NCBI GenBank assembly: GCA_024867545.1
Contig: JANFNE010000006.1
Coordinates: 1 to 64,000 of the forward strand
Direction: 5' to 3'
Length of the DNA stretch: 64,000 nucleotides
Source of the DNA: Phytopythium helicoides
Taxonomy: Eukaryota; Oomycota; Peronosporomycetes; Pythiales; Pythiaceae
Shown here: positions 21,120 through 31,000 of the stretch, one piece after another
Position numbering within the stretch: position 1 is the stretch's first letter
Layout of the letters: every line of letters starts with the position of its first letter
Notes under the pieces: model-generated
Seen by the model: only the letters and a program-made list of their open reading frames with translations
What the model was told of the DNA's origin: nothing
The model's database searches: none
Translations under genes and position numbers: made by a program

Positions 21120-22112
21120 CTAGCGCTTGATGATTGGAACTACACGTTGCCGCTTCGGCTTGCCTAGTCTCTGCGATATTACAGACGGCTTTCTATTGCT
21201 GCTGCCGTCTTTTGTTGATCCATTCATGGACGCGGATCGATTGGCACTGCCATAGACCCTACTTCCCGACGGGATTTCAGACGATCGAAACATTTGCTTG
21301 CTTTCGTTGGACTGTAGTTCAGATCCTCTATGCCTTGTGGTTTTGGACCCTTTTGTTGAGCTCAAACTTGCGATCTTCGCACGAATCGTCGATGAAAGAC
21401 ACATCGCAATCGTCACACGCAACCACAAACCCTTCACGTGGTGCCACTTGATTGAGGTAGTAGCCGTAAGGATCTTGAATGGCACCGCATGCGTCAGTAA
21501 AAGCAAGTAAAAACAACATTCGAGCTTCTGACGGCTCCAAATGTGTGTCCAACCGCGCACCAAACCAACAAAGTAGAAGCGAAAACTCACGATGAAGATC
21601 AGTGCGATATACTCGATGATAGCATCGACCAGCTCCACTGTTGCGATCGGTGCAAATTCAGGAGCCGCCATGTGGACGATATTGCCGAGCAACACTGTGA
21701 GTCCAGCAGCTACAAGAAGTTCGGCCAATCTCCCGAGTCTTGAAATGACGACAAGTCTCATCTTCTTGTTGATATCCCGTGAGAGGATGGCGATCTGTTG
21801 TGTGAATGTGAGAATGGTGCATACCTCGGACATGTCGTTGAGGTTGCGCACTAGTGGTGGATCGGGGTATGCGAATGGAACAAGTGTGGCGAAGCTGAGG
21901 AACGCAGCGAGAAGCAGCTGTCGAACGCGAGTTACATGTCGTCTGCAGTAGAATAGGGTGAGGATGTACTGGAAGAGCGAGAAGTTGAGGAGTACGGCGA
22001 GTGGTTGACAGAGGGAGCTGACAGCGATGTCGATATAGTGTTGGGATGGCATGAGGGATCGGGTGTGTTCAATGCGATGTACTTCGAAGTAATTGTGAAG
22101 GGAAAGGAACAT
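21120..22112 (-). CDS. Seven-segment membrane protein family, copy E
   Basis: 330 residues from ATG 22112, or 310 from ATG 22052 (MPSQHYIDIAV), the position matching starts in copies C and D. Family landmarks include FSLFQYILTLFYCRR, RNLNDMSEVCTILTFTQQIA, NKKMRL, SFRFYFVGLVRGW, LTHAVPFKI and LWLRVTIAMCLSSTIRAKI. Upstream DNA plus the coding part up to the last hydrophobic segment is almost identical to copy G, while the tail after IRAKIASLSS is different. Unknown function. Confidence 0.78.
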   Translation of the reverse strand: MFLSLHNYFEVHRIEHTRSLMPSQHYIDIAVSSLCQPLAVLLNFSLFQYILTLFYCRRHVTRVRQLLLAAFLSFATLVPFAYPDPPLVRNLNDMSEVCTILTFTQQIAILSRDINKKMRLVVISRLGRLAELLVAAGLTVLLGNIVHMAAPEFAPIATVELVDAIIEYIALIFIVSFRFYFVGLVRGWTHIWSRQKLECCFYLLLLTHAVPFKILTATTSIKWHHVKGLWLRVTIAMCLSSTIRAKIASLSSTKGSKTTRHRGSELQSNESKQMFRSSEIPSGSRVYGSANRSASMNGSTKDGSSNRKPSVISQRLGKPKRQRVVPIIKR

Positions 22113-22298
22113 GATCGTCGAGTGTCTTGATCAATCCTCGACAAGAGCGAGAGGCAGATGGCATCTAATCTATTGAGGTATCTGAACGGTTGGGATTGGG
22201 TGTAACGAATTGAGTTGAAGACGATGAGGAATGAGCGTTGGAAGTGAAATTAGCTTGAGTGTTTGATGGTAGCGAATCTTCGCTATTGCTATTGCTGG
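21358..22298. repeat. Segmental duplication, copy 1 (pair of 23772-24715)
   Basis: About 941 bp that matches 23772-24715 in the same orientation with only scattered single-base differences and a 3-4 bp insertion. It spans the last part of the hydrophobic core of copy E, its whole N-terminal coding region and about 190 bp upstream. The left edge is abrupt at GAGCTCAAACTTGCG, exactly where the coding sequence changes from membrane core to tail. Confidence 0.85.
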
Positions 22299-22439
22299 CA
22301 TTGTAGATGATGGATTGGACATTCGCAACCACAACAGTCAGAGCAACGGCCATCGGTTTCACGATATATATGTTGATGCAATTAGTAGCTGTGGTTCCAT
22401 TTGCATCGAAGTCTGTCAGCTTTGGCACGAGAGTCCGCT
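22113..22439. other. Upstream region of copy E / downstream of folD-like gene
   Basis: About 327 bp. The first ~190 bp are part of the duplicated block and are also found upstream of copy G (24526-24715), so the promoter was duplicated with the gene. The rest is AT-richer and holds the 3' UTR of the folate gene. Confidence 0.6.
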
Positions 22440-23330
22440 TTAGCTCTGACGCTGTGCGAATTGCGCGCAGGCGAAAGTATTCTTGAGCAGCATAGCGATG
22501 GTCATGGGTCCGATGCCTCCTGGGACGGGCGTGATGGCAGAGGCTCGCTCGCTGGCAGCTGCAAACTCGACGTCTCCAAGGATGCGGTAGCCCCGCTTGG
22601 CAGTGGCGTCGTCCACGTACGTGATGCCGACGTCGACGACCACAGCTCCGGGCTTGATCCACTCTCCCTTGATGAGCTCCGGCTGTCCGATGCCGACGAA
22701 CAGCACGTCGGCCTGGCGCACGTGGGCCTCCAGGTCCTGCGTCTTGGAGTGGCAGACCGTGACGGTGGCGCTCTCGCCCATGAGCAGCAGCGCGAGGGGG
22801 CGGCCCACGAGCTTCCCGCGTCCGACAACCACGGCCTTCTTGCCCTCGAGCGCGACACCGTGGCGCCGCAGCAGCTCAATACAACCCGCGGGCGTGCAGG
22901 GCTCAAGGCGCAGCTCGTGGCTGGCTGGCAGCGGCTTGGTGTCGGCCAGGTGCGCGAAGTGGCGCGAGTGCAGCGCGTCCACGTCCTTCTCGGGCGGGAT
23001 CGCCTCGAGCAGCTCCTCCTCGTGCGGCTGCAGGTGCGCAGGCAGCGGCAGCTGCAGCAGCACGCCGTGGGTCTTGGGGTCGCTCGCCAGCCGATTCATG
23101 TGCGCGCGCAGCTCCTCGAGCGCCACGGACGCCGGCAGCGCGAGCACCTCGGCCGTCATCCCCGCGCGCTGCGCCGCCTTCTGCTTGAGCCGCACGTACG
23201 TCTTGGAGTCCGCGCTCTCGCCGACGAGCACCAGCGCTAGGGTTGGGGGAGCGTCCAGCGCCTCCACGGCGGCGCGCAGCTCCTGCTCGATGGCCGCGGC
23301 GCACGCCTTGCCGTCCAGGATGGTCGCCAT
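22440..23330 (-). CDS. folD: Methylene-THF dehydrogenase / methenyl-THF cyclohydrolase (FolD/MTHFD type)
   Basis: 296 residues from ATG 23330; the frame reaches back to a TTG at 23375. Bifunctional enzyme of one-carbon folate metabolism that oxidises 5,10-methylene-THF and hydrolyses methenyl-THF to 10-formyl-THF. Motifs: YVRLKQKAA with the catalytic Lys, GVLLQLPLP, EKDVDALH, PCTPAGCIELL, the nucleotide-binding VVVGRGKLVGRPLALLL, and PVPGGIGPMTIAMLL. The length fits the stand-alone FolD/MTHFD2-like form without a synthetase domain. It has no clear targeting peptide from this ATG. It is GC-rich and lies between two near-identical copies (E and G) of the membrane family, so it is probably the ancestral single-copy neighbour around which the duplication took place. 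Confidence 0.93.
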   Translation of the reverse strand: MATILDGKACAAAIEQELRAAVEALDAPPTLALVLVGESADSKTYVRLKQKAAQRAGMTAEVLALPASVALEELRAHMNRLASDPKTHGVLLQLPLPAHLQPHEEELLEAIPPEKDVDALHSRHFAHLADTKPLPASHELRLEPCTPAGCIELLRRHGVALEGKKAVVVGRGKLVGRPLALLLMGESATVTVCHSKTQDLEAHVRQADVLFVGIGQPELIKGEWIKPGAVVVDVGITYVDDATAKRGYRILGDVEFAAASERASAITPVPGGIGPMTIAMLLKNTFACAQFAQRQS

Positions 23331-23529
23331 GGTCGCGGGGGTGGGATTGCTGGTGACGGCGGCGAGGCCAATCAAAAGTGTGAATTGGTTTGTTATGTCA
23401 GTTCACTACTGTGCTTGGAAACTATGGAGGCGCGGCCTTGACAGACATTTTTTTTTCATCCCGCTGGGTTTTCAGGCATCTTTCAGCTTGATTTTCTTGG
23501 GTAGATGAGAATGATGGAGGCAATGATTC

Positions 23530-24525
23530 CTACTGGTGTTGAAGGTTAGTGGCTGGTGCAACTTGAGGCCGCCTCAGCTTCGCCGCGATAAAGTTCAGCT
23601 TGCTTTTCTCGATGTCGCCAATTGCAGGTCCATTCGTTGGAGACGACTGCATGGTGAAGCGTTCCCTGCTCCCTTCCGATGGAATCACAGGCGAAAGTGC
23701 TGCCTGGCGATTGGATTGGAGGTGGCGGCCGGTGTTGCCAAAGCTGTTCGCCGACCTCGAAATATTCATCGAGCTCAAACTTGCGATCTTCGCACGAATC
23801 GTCGATGAAAGACACATCGCAATCGTCACACGCAACCACAAACCCTTCACGTGGTGCCACTTGATTGAGGTAGTAGCCGTAAGGATCTTGAATGGCACCG
23901 CATGCGTCAGTAAAAGCAAGTAAAAACAACATTCGAGCTTCTGACGGCTCCAAATGTGTGTCCAACCGCGCACCAAACCAACAAAGTAGAAGCGAAAACA
24001 CACAATGAAGATCAGTGCGATATACTCGATGATAGCATCGACCAGCTCCACTGTTGCGATCGGTGCAAATTCAGGAGCTGCCACGTGAACGATATTGCCG
24101 AGCAACACTGTGAGTCCAGCAGCTACAAGAAGTTCGGCCAATCTCCCGAGTCTTGAAATGACAGCAAGTCTCATCTTTTTGTTGATATCCCGTGAGAGGA
24201 TGGCGATCTGTTGTGTGAATGTGAGAATGGTGCATACCTCGGACATGTCGTTGAGGTTGCGCACTAGTGGTGGATCGGGGTATGCGAACGGAACAAGTGT
24301 GGCGAAGCTGAGGAACGCAGCGAGAAGTAGCTGTCGAACGCGAGTTTCATGTCGTCTGCAGTAGAATAGGGTGAGGATGTACTGGAAGAGCGAGAAGTTG
24401 AGGAGTACGGCGAGTGGTTGACAGAGGGAGCTGACAGCGATGTCGATATACTGTTGGGATGGCATGAGGGATCGGGTGTGTTCAATGCGATGTACTTCGA
24501 AGCAATTGTGAAGCGAAAGGAACAC
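23530..24525 (-). CDS. Seven-segment membrane protein family, copy G
   Basis: 331 residues from ATG 24525, or 311 from ATG 24465 (MPSQQYIDIAV). From the N-terminus to IRAKIASLSS it is nearly the same as copy E, with a handful of substitutions (for example NCFEVH for NYFEVH, CFRFYF for SFRFYF). The tail after that point is unrelated: it reads MNISRSANSFGNTG and ends ATNLQHQ. Seven hydrophobic segments, unknown function. The sharp switch from identity to difference points to a recent duplication or gene conversion. Confidence 0.78.
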   Translation of the reverse strand: MFLSLHNCFEVHRIEHTRSLMPSQQYIDIAVSSLCQPLAVLLNFSLFQYILTLFYCRRHETRVRQLLLAAFLSFATLVPFAYPDPPLVRNLNDMSEVCTILTFTQQIAILSRDINKKMRLAVISRLGRLAELLVAAGLTVLLGNIVHVAAPEFAPIATVELVDAIIEYIALIFIVCFRFYFVGLVRGWTHIWSRQKLECCFYLLLLTHAVPFKILTATTSIKWHHVKGLWLRVTIAMCLSSTIRAKIASLSSMNISRSANSFGNTGRHLQSNRQAALSPVIPSEGSRERFTMQSSPTNGPAIGDIEKSKLNFIAAKLRRPQVAPATNLQHQ

Positions 24526-24715
24526 GATCGTCGAGTGTCTTGATCAATCCTCGACAAGGGTGAGAGGCAGATGGCATCTAATCTATTGAGGTATCTGAAC
24601 GGTTGGGATTGGGTGTAACGAATTGAGTTGAAGACGATGAGGAATGAGCGTTGGAAGTGAAATTAGCTTGATTGAGTGTTTGATGGTAGCGAATCTTCGC
24701 TATTGTTATTGCTGG
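23772..24715. repeat. Segmental duplication, copy 2 (pair of 21358-22298)
   Basis: About 944 bp, direct-repeat partner of 21358-22298. It covers the core and N-terminus of copy G and its upstream region; identity stops abruptly after TTATTGCTGG at 24715. Confidence 0.85.
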
Positions 24716-25196
24716 TTGTCTGTGTTGAAGCCTTGGCAATTCGCAACCACAACGGCCCAAGCAACGGCCACCGGTTTTGAGAACGAAACTTTATATAGAG
24801 CGAAGTCTGTGTAGAGTCAAAATACACGTCGGATGACTCGTGCGTTTGCCGTTGCCCAACGCCTAGGGGCTGTAAAATGAGAGGATTGCTGATGCTCGCA
24901 TGATTGTCGATATAACCTCGAAGAGACCATGAAGAGGCACTCTACTGCCAATTCTTCGATCTGAATTACCCCACCAACTTTGTCATGTCATTGACATCCA
25001 CAATGACCGTAGTCGCAAAGGCAGAGTTTCGACAACAATCAAGTCACCAGGAGTCTTTTTCTCGTTTTATTTCATTATGGGGGACACTACGAAGCAAGTA
25101 CATGCCGATAGAGAAGAGATACACAACGCGATCCAAGTCCTGCCACCATCACGTGGCGAGGAAGACTGGTAAACCAAGCACAACCCAGGCGACCGA
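24716..25196. other. Intergenic region
   Basis: About 480 bp between copy G (its 5' side) and the 3' end of the bZIP gene. It is AT-richer than the coding sequence; no domain-bearing frame was seen. It contains TTATATA-like sequence near 24790. Confidence 0.4.
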
Positions 25197-27103
25197 CTAG
25201 ACGCTGAGTGGGTGCATGGCTTCGCTCTCCCATCGCAGCATGCCGAACATGGCCTCGTTGGCCAGCTGGTTGAGCACCTTGTCGTCCTTCTCACCCTTGA
25301 CGTCGTAGTAGCCCAAAAAGTGCGCCTTCCACTGCGCCGTCTCGTCCGCCGTGCCCGTGAACATCCAGCCCTGGCACTCGTCGCCGCGGATGCAGTTCTC
25401 CGCGCACTCTGTCTGCACCGCGATCGACTTGGTGCCAACGTAGTAGTTGTCACCATCACGCAACCGGAACGCCACCGAGATGAACTCGCGGTCCGACAGG
25501 TCCGACGCCACCGACGCGATACGGTGCACCACCACGATATCGTCCGTCACCTTTTGCAGAATCTGTAGATTTGGTGACATGAAGAGAGTTAGTTCCGATT
25601 GAAGTTCAGCAATGACCGGATTCAGTCATGATTACGTACGCGGAACTGCTTGACATCAGGGTAGATCCGTTTGCACTTGTCGGGAGAAGTAATGATATCC
25701 CACGATGCGTTGGCCACCTCGCGGATGTTCTTGTCGCCAATCGAGCGCACAGCACGGAAGCTCAGACACGTGCCCGTGGCCCACAGCTCAGTCTTCCAAC
25801 CCATGGCGTAGCACACGTTCGTCTTCGAGTTGACAGAGGGACCAAAGCCCTTGAGCTCGTTATATGCCTGACGCACAGCCTCGTGGCACAGGTTCAGGTC
25901 CACAACGAGGGTTGGGCCCTTCAGCGGGTTCATCTGGTCGCTGAACCACATGGGCACGTTTGTGATCTTCTTGCGGTCCACGTCGCGGCAATCGCTCGGC
26001 AGCGCGTTGAGTCCGTACTGGATCATGCGAGCAAAGTTTTCGTGCTGTAGCAGCTGCTCCTTCAGCTTGTTGTTGTCCTTGCGCAGCGTCTGCACCGTCA
26101 GCATCTGCTTCTCGTAAGCCTCGGTCAGCGCCTGCTCGCTCATACCAGCCATCTGCGAGCACTGCTCGGTCAGGTCGCCGCCGATGATGCGGATCTGCTC
26201 CTTAAGCTCCTCGATACGGTCGCGCAGGAAGCTCTCCTCGTCCTTCTGCTTCTTTCGGCGACGGCGCGACGCGTAGCGAACCTGCTGACGACGGCGCTCC
26301 TTCTTCTTGCTAACATCGTCATCGCCCATGCCAGCTTCATCATCACTGCTGCCCGCGTGGCTGTTGGTCGTCGTGAGCGCCGAGCTTGAGGAGCCCTTGA
26401 AGGAATTGTTGGCCGGCACGAGTGCGCTGGGCGTGACGGACGACGCGTTCGTCTGCCTCCGGTTGGCGGCGGTCGATGGCGCCGACGCCGACGAGAGCGG
26501 CCCTGACAGCCCATTAAGCGCGCTGTTCGACCCCAGAGACGACACGGGCTGCGTGGGCACCTGCTGCTGCATCGAGACGCCGACGGGTCCCATGTGGCCC
26601 ATCTGCATGGAGCTGGGCGGCGCTCCCATGTTGGGTGGCTGCGCGCGTCCGGGCATGCGGTTCTGTCCCATGACGGCGCCCGGCTGCTGCTGGATGGGCG
26701 CTCGCTGGGGCGGTGCCTGACTGCGCGGCGGGATGATGTGCGGCTGGTCGTACACGTGGTTGGGGAGCTGTCCGAGGTGGCTCTGGTCGCCCATGACGCC
26801 AACGTCTCCGCCGCCGAGCGCCATCATGATGTCCTCGACGAAGCGCGGGTCGTCGTCGGGCACGAGCCCCTGCTGGTGCATCATACCCATGCCTCCGGCG
26901 CCCATGGGTCGGTGGCCGGCGTGCGCCGACGGGTGGTACATGCCGTTGCCCATGGGCATGGCCAGCGGGTCGAACAGCATGTCGCTCATAAAGTGCTGCG
27001 GCGGGGCCATCATGTTCTGCTGCGGCGGCTGGCGCTGCGGCGGCGACATGCCGTTGGGCATGCCTCGCCCCGGCGGCAGGCCGTACGGGTTTCGCTGGTC
27101 CAT
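25197..27103 (-). CDS. bZIP transcription factor with variant basic region
   Basis: About 609 residues from complement(join(25197..25562,25640..27103)); the 77 bp intron (GTACGT..CTACAG, with CTAACTC inside) joins KQFR to ILQKVTDD in phase. N-terminal half: Met/Pro/Gln/Gly-rich, as in activation regions. Basic region at about 266-290 reads RQQVRYASRRRRKKQK, followed by a heptad coiled coil with IEELKEQI. Aligned to the bZIP signature N-x2-A-A/S-x2-S/R-R, the invariant Asn is Val275. Loss of this Asn, usually to Cys but also to Val or Tyr, is reported for oomycete bZIPs. The C-terminal ~250 residues form a conserved domain (VPMWFSDQMNPLKGP, YVGTKSIAVQTECAEN, VLNQLANEAMF), START-like in feel but not assigned. 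Nuclear regulator; its DNA target may differ from classical bZIP sites. Confidence 0.85.
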
Positions 27104-28080
27104 CGCGCGGTCAGTTCGCGGCCGTAGGAGGCGGGAGCGGGCTTGATCGAGAGCTGGGGACGAGCTGCGGCCGGTGGAGGCCGCGGGGGACTGCGGCGGG
27201 CGGCGGACGAGCGAGGGCGGCGGCGACCTCGGGGCGCTCCAGCCGCGTTCTCTCGTGCCTTCTTTCGCGCGTTTTGGTTATGGGAGGACCCCGCGTCGGG
27301 GAGGGGGGAGGACGAGTGCGATTCATTGTCCCGCAATTCACGCGCTTCCATTCGGGACAGTGGGAGGCGAAGCGACAGGGACGCGTTCACTTGGCGTTTG
27401 TATGCACTGAACCTATCCACGGCGCGCTACTGTAAGGTACGGTACACCAATTTGCCACTCTCCCTTAGTTGCCGCCGGCCAATTCATGCCGCCGAATCGT
27501 GCGCTGGCCCGTCGCCTTGATTGCCGTCTCGATGATATGAGGATGGACGAGGGGCTTGGAGCTGGCAACGGAGGCCAAATGGGGAGGCCAAATGGTGAGG
27601 CTAATGGCGAGGTATAGGGCGACATACATGGCGAGGGGAAAGCTTGAACCGACGACCGACGAGCGTTCGTGGCGTCCGGCGACTTCAACTTCAACGTCGT
27701 CATCGAATGGCACTCGATCCGATCGATTTGCGATTCAAATCGAGCCGCGGCGTGCCGAGGACGAGGTCGTCTCATTCTTCCCAATGCGAAGAATGGCAAG
27801 CGAAGCCCTCGCTCCGAAAGAGTTGGTTTTCCTATCGAGCCACAGCATTAGGGCGAATCTCTCGTCCAGGACGAAGCATCGGCTGATGGTGTCGCCTCCG
27901 TTTTACTCGATCGACCAGAAAGCGAGTCGCTAGCTGAGACTGCTGCCAACGCTTGTATCACACGGTCCAGTGCGATGTTGATGCAGATGTTGAAGTCACT
28001 GGACATGACCTTCAGTGAGCTCTATATTGGCTGCGTCGCTTCAAGATCCAGGCGACACCACCACGGCTACTCCGACGACT
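27104..28080. promoter_or_regulatory. Divergent promoter region, bZIP / coiled-coil gene
   Basis: About 980 bp between the bZIP gene (-) and the next gene (+). Open frames on both strands (for example 27413-27799 minus) overlap and are compositionally odd, without domains. I see no supported gene; it may carry a long 5' UTR for the bZIP gene. Confidence 0.45.
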
Positions 28081-31000
28081 ATGAACACCCGGCCGGGACA
28101 GCGTCGAGCTACTGCGCCACTCAGTCGGCTTGGCATCTCACCATCACCTCAGGCTCAGCCGAACGCAACGGCTCTCCCGCCACTGGCACTGACATCTCCC
28201 CGCCTTTCAGACCGGCGGCGAGTTGAGCGAGCAGCTCTTGAGGCGCAGCTGGCGGCCCGAGTGGCAGCACAACGCTCTTCGATCGACTTGGCGCGGCTAC
28301 TTGAGATGGTTACCGAAGCTGTCGACTCCTTGCAGGAACATCAAGGCGACACTGGTGCCGACGATGCGTTCGAGGCAGCCTCGCGGCTCGTAAATGCAGT
28401 CGGCGCGCGATGTCCACATGCAGCACAGCTGTTGGACGGATTGCTGCGAGAGTCCCGAAAGCTCGTGCAGGACGAGCTGCGGAAAGAGGGTGAGCATGCT
28501 GAGAGGAAGCAATTCACCTATGCGATATCGACGACTGAAGAAGCTGGAAACGAGAGCGGGAGTGAAAGCGACGAGGGAGGCGAGGTCGATGAGTCGAGTG
28601 GAGGTATGAGGTCTCCTGCTGCTCCCCCACGCCGAAGATTCCGCACGACGCTGCGTAGTCGGCGATTTCCGCCTTCGCGCGTCAGAAATGAGGAGCAAGT
28701 GGTCACCAAGACGTCTTATACGCCCTTCAGTCTTCATCGCCGAGGCGCAGTCGCGAATGGGGAACTGCGTCTAGCAACGGACCCGTCAGCAGAAGGCGAC
28801 AGCGAACAGTGGTCCATAGTGCTCTTTCCGCGTGCTCGACCGAGTCTCAACCGCGAAGAGATCGATGCATTCATGCAGTGGGCAACAGCAAAACTAGAAC
28901 GAGCAGAAACAAAGTCTGAAAGTACTGCAACCAACATGTCGAGGCGGTTCCTCGAACGGCTGGCGGCTCGAGAGCTAGTTGGCTACGAGCTCTCTCGCCT
29001 GATTTTTGACAAGTGTCCGACGACTGCGCGGTTTCTTCACGGACTGTTGGTTGAATTTCAGCAACTCACGACTCACGCGCTTGCATCTGTTGATAAAGAT
29101 GCTCGTGTTCTGGAGCAACGACACCAAAACGCACAACGAGAGCTTCAAAAGTTGCAAGCTCGTCGACAGGCGGTAGAAAGCTCTCTGGCTGCACTCCAGG
29201 ACACAATGAGACGTCGCCAGCAACAATTGCTGACTTTGCGTGAGCGCGGCATACGGCAGCGCAAGAAACTCAACATGATGCTTGCAGCGGATCAGGTCGT
29301 GATACGGCGAGTCATGAGCGTTTTGCAGCACTGCATTGAGTGTGCTGAAGAACAGATGACGATAGCCAACGACCGAGCAACTCCCAGTCATATGGTTTCA
29401 TCTGCAGTAGCGTGCTACGCAGAATACACGGCAGTGCAGGAGCTTTTCGACCTCGTGGCGACTAAGTACGCGATCCTCCCTGAGGTCCAGCATGCCTACC
29501 ATGAATGCCAAGACGAGCGGAAACGCAAGAGCGAGAACCAATTGATCCCCACGACGGAGCACGAAGGCATTGACGGTGAATCTTTGACTAGTCGAGTTAT
29601 TGTTCTTGACACCGAAGCGATGGCGCTTGCAGCAGATGAGTTCAAGGCAGCACTGGGGAGGTTGGCTCGACTCCTGACGACGAAATGCCCTGATAGCAGT
29701 GTAGGGTGGGCCCCTGAGGATTTGTGGGATCAGGCGTTATTCATCCCCTCTCCTGACGATGTCAAAGATATTGATCGAGACGTTCAGCGACTTTGTGCGC
29801 GAGTTGAAGCTTTCGTGCTTCAAAGCAGGCGCCTTCGCATCACTCGAGAGCGTGAAGGGCGGAGTCTCACAGTGGCAACACAAACAGATATGTCAACGTG
29901 TGGACCTGGATATCTCCGTGGACGTCAACGAGCGAACGCATTCCTATCAGCGCGACCAATGTTCTCAGCAGGAGGACCTTCGCTACTCCCCATTATCGAC
30001 ATGGAGTCACCAATCAAGATGGAATCTCAGAGACCAGCACACCACACACCATCACTTTCCCGCCCTGCTGTTCGCCAGCAAGATTCCGGTGTTAATTCGG
30101 GCGTGCTAGTTGATGGAGTAACCTCGAGCGGCCAACTCTTACTCCATCGCTCTAGTGACAACGTTTCACCGTCAACAGCAGCCCGAATGGCTATGCTACG
30201 AGAAAGCAACGACGACCTCTTTAGCGAGTTCCTGCCAGAAGGCTTACAGGCGTTTATTCCCTCTATTCCAGTTGATTATGAGCCACGCCAACTCTCGCTG
30301 GCAGTAGTACATGCAGTTATCTCGTACGTTTTCAACGAGATGTTCTCGCTGGTCCAACAAGAAAACCTGAACCACATCAGTGGTAGCGGTACTGGCATGA
30401 GACGGTATGGATTGTCATCGGCCGCAATACCAATAGTGGTTCGCAGTGCACATGAGTATCTGTTCCGCATATACCTCGAGCACTTCCAGACACCTTCATT
30501 TGCGGTTTGCCGGTTGTTGGATCTACTCGTCAGTGCAAGTCGCCTCGATACCCAAAGCAGCAAGGTGTTGCTCTTCTGCCGACTAATGCAGCTTCCAGGG
30601 ACGGACCCACTACCTGCTGACTCGTTCTGGTTTTTGCTTAAGGCAATCCATGTCCTTCAGCGCGCGTGTATCGGCTCGGGAAATTACTTTCTTCTTGATG
30701 CCAATGGTGTCAATGAATTCGTACCTCAAGCGAGCGCTTGGGAGGCATTAACCCAGCTCTTCTTCAACTCGGGCAATGAAGTCATGAAGCGATTGCGTAT
30801 GAGACTGTCAGGTCTCGCTAGCGTATATGGCGCAGTCTGGATACCGGCGTACAACATCATGGAGTTTGTCGTTGAGGAGTGGATAGCAGGGCAAGCTGCA
30901 ATGCGGCTTCAGCTAGAAGAGAGGATGTTCATGCACAATCGGGGTCCTGGTGGAGTGAACGATGAGGAAAGCACGACCAGATTACCAACCTTGGCAGATT

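Noticed and set aside
22401..23240. 279-residue plus-strand frame and a 303-residue frame at 22597-23508
   Set aside because: They are antisense to the clear folD-like gene; composition (His/Arg/Leu or Ser-rich) is that of GC-rich antisense DNA.
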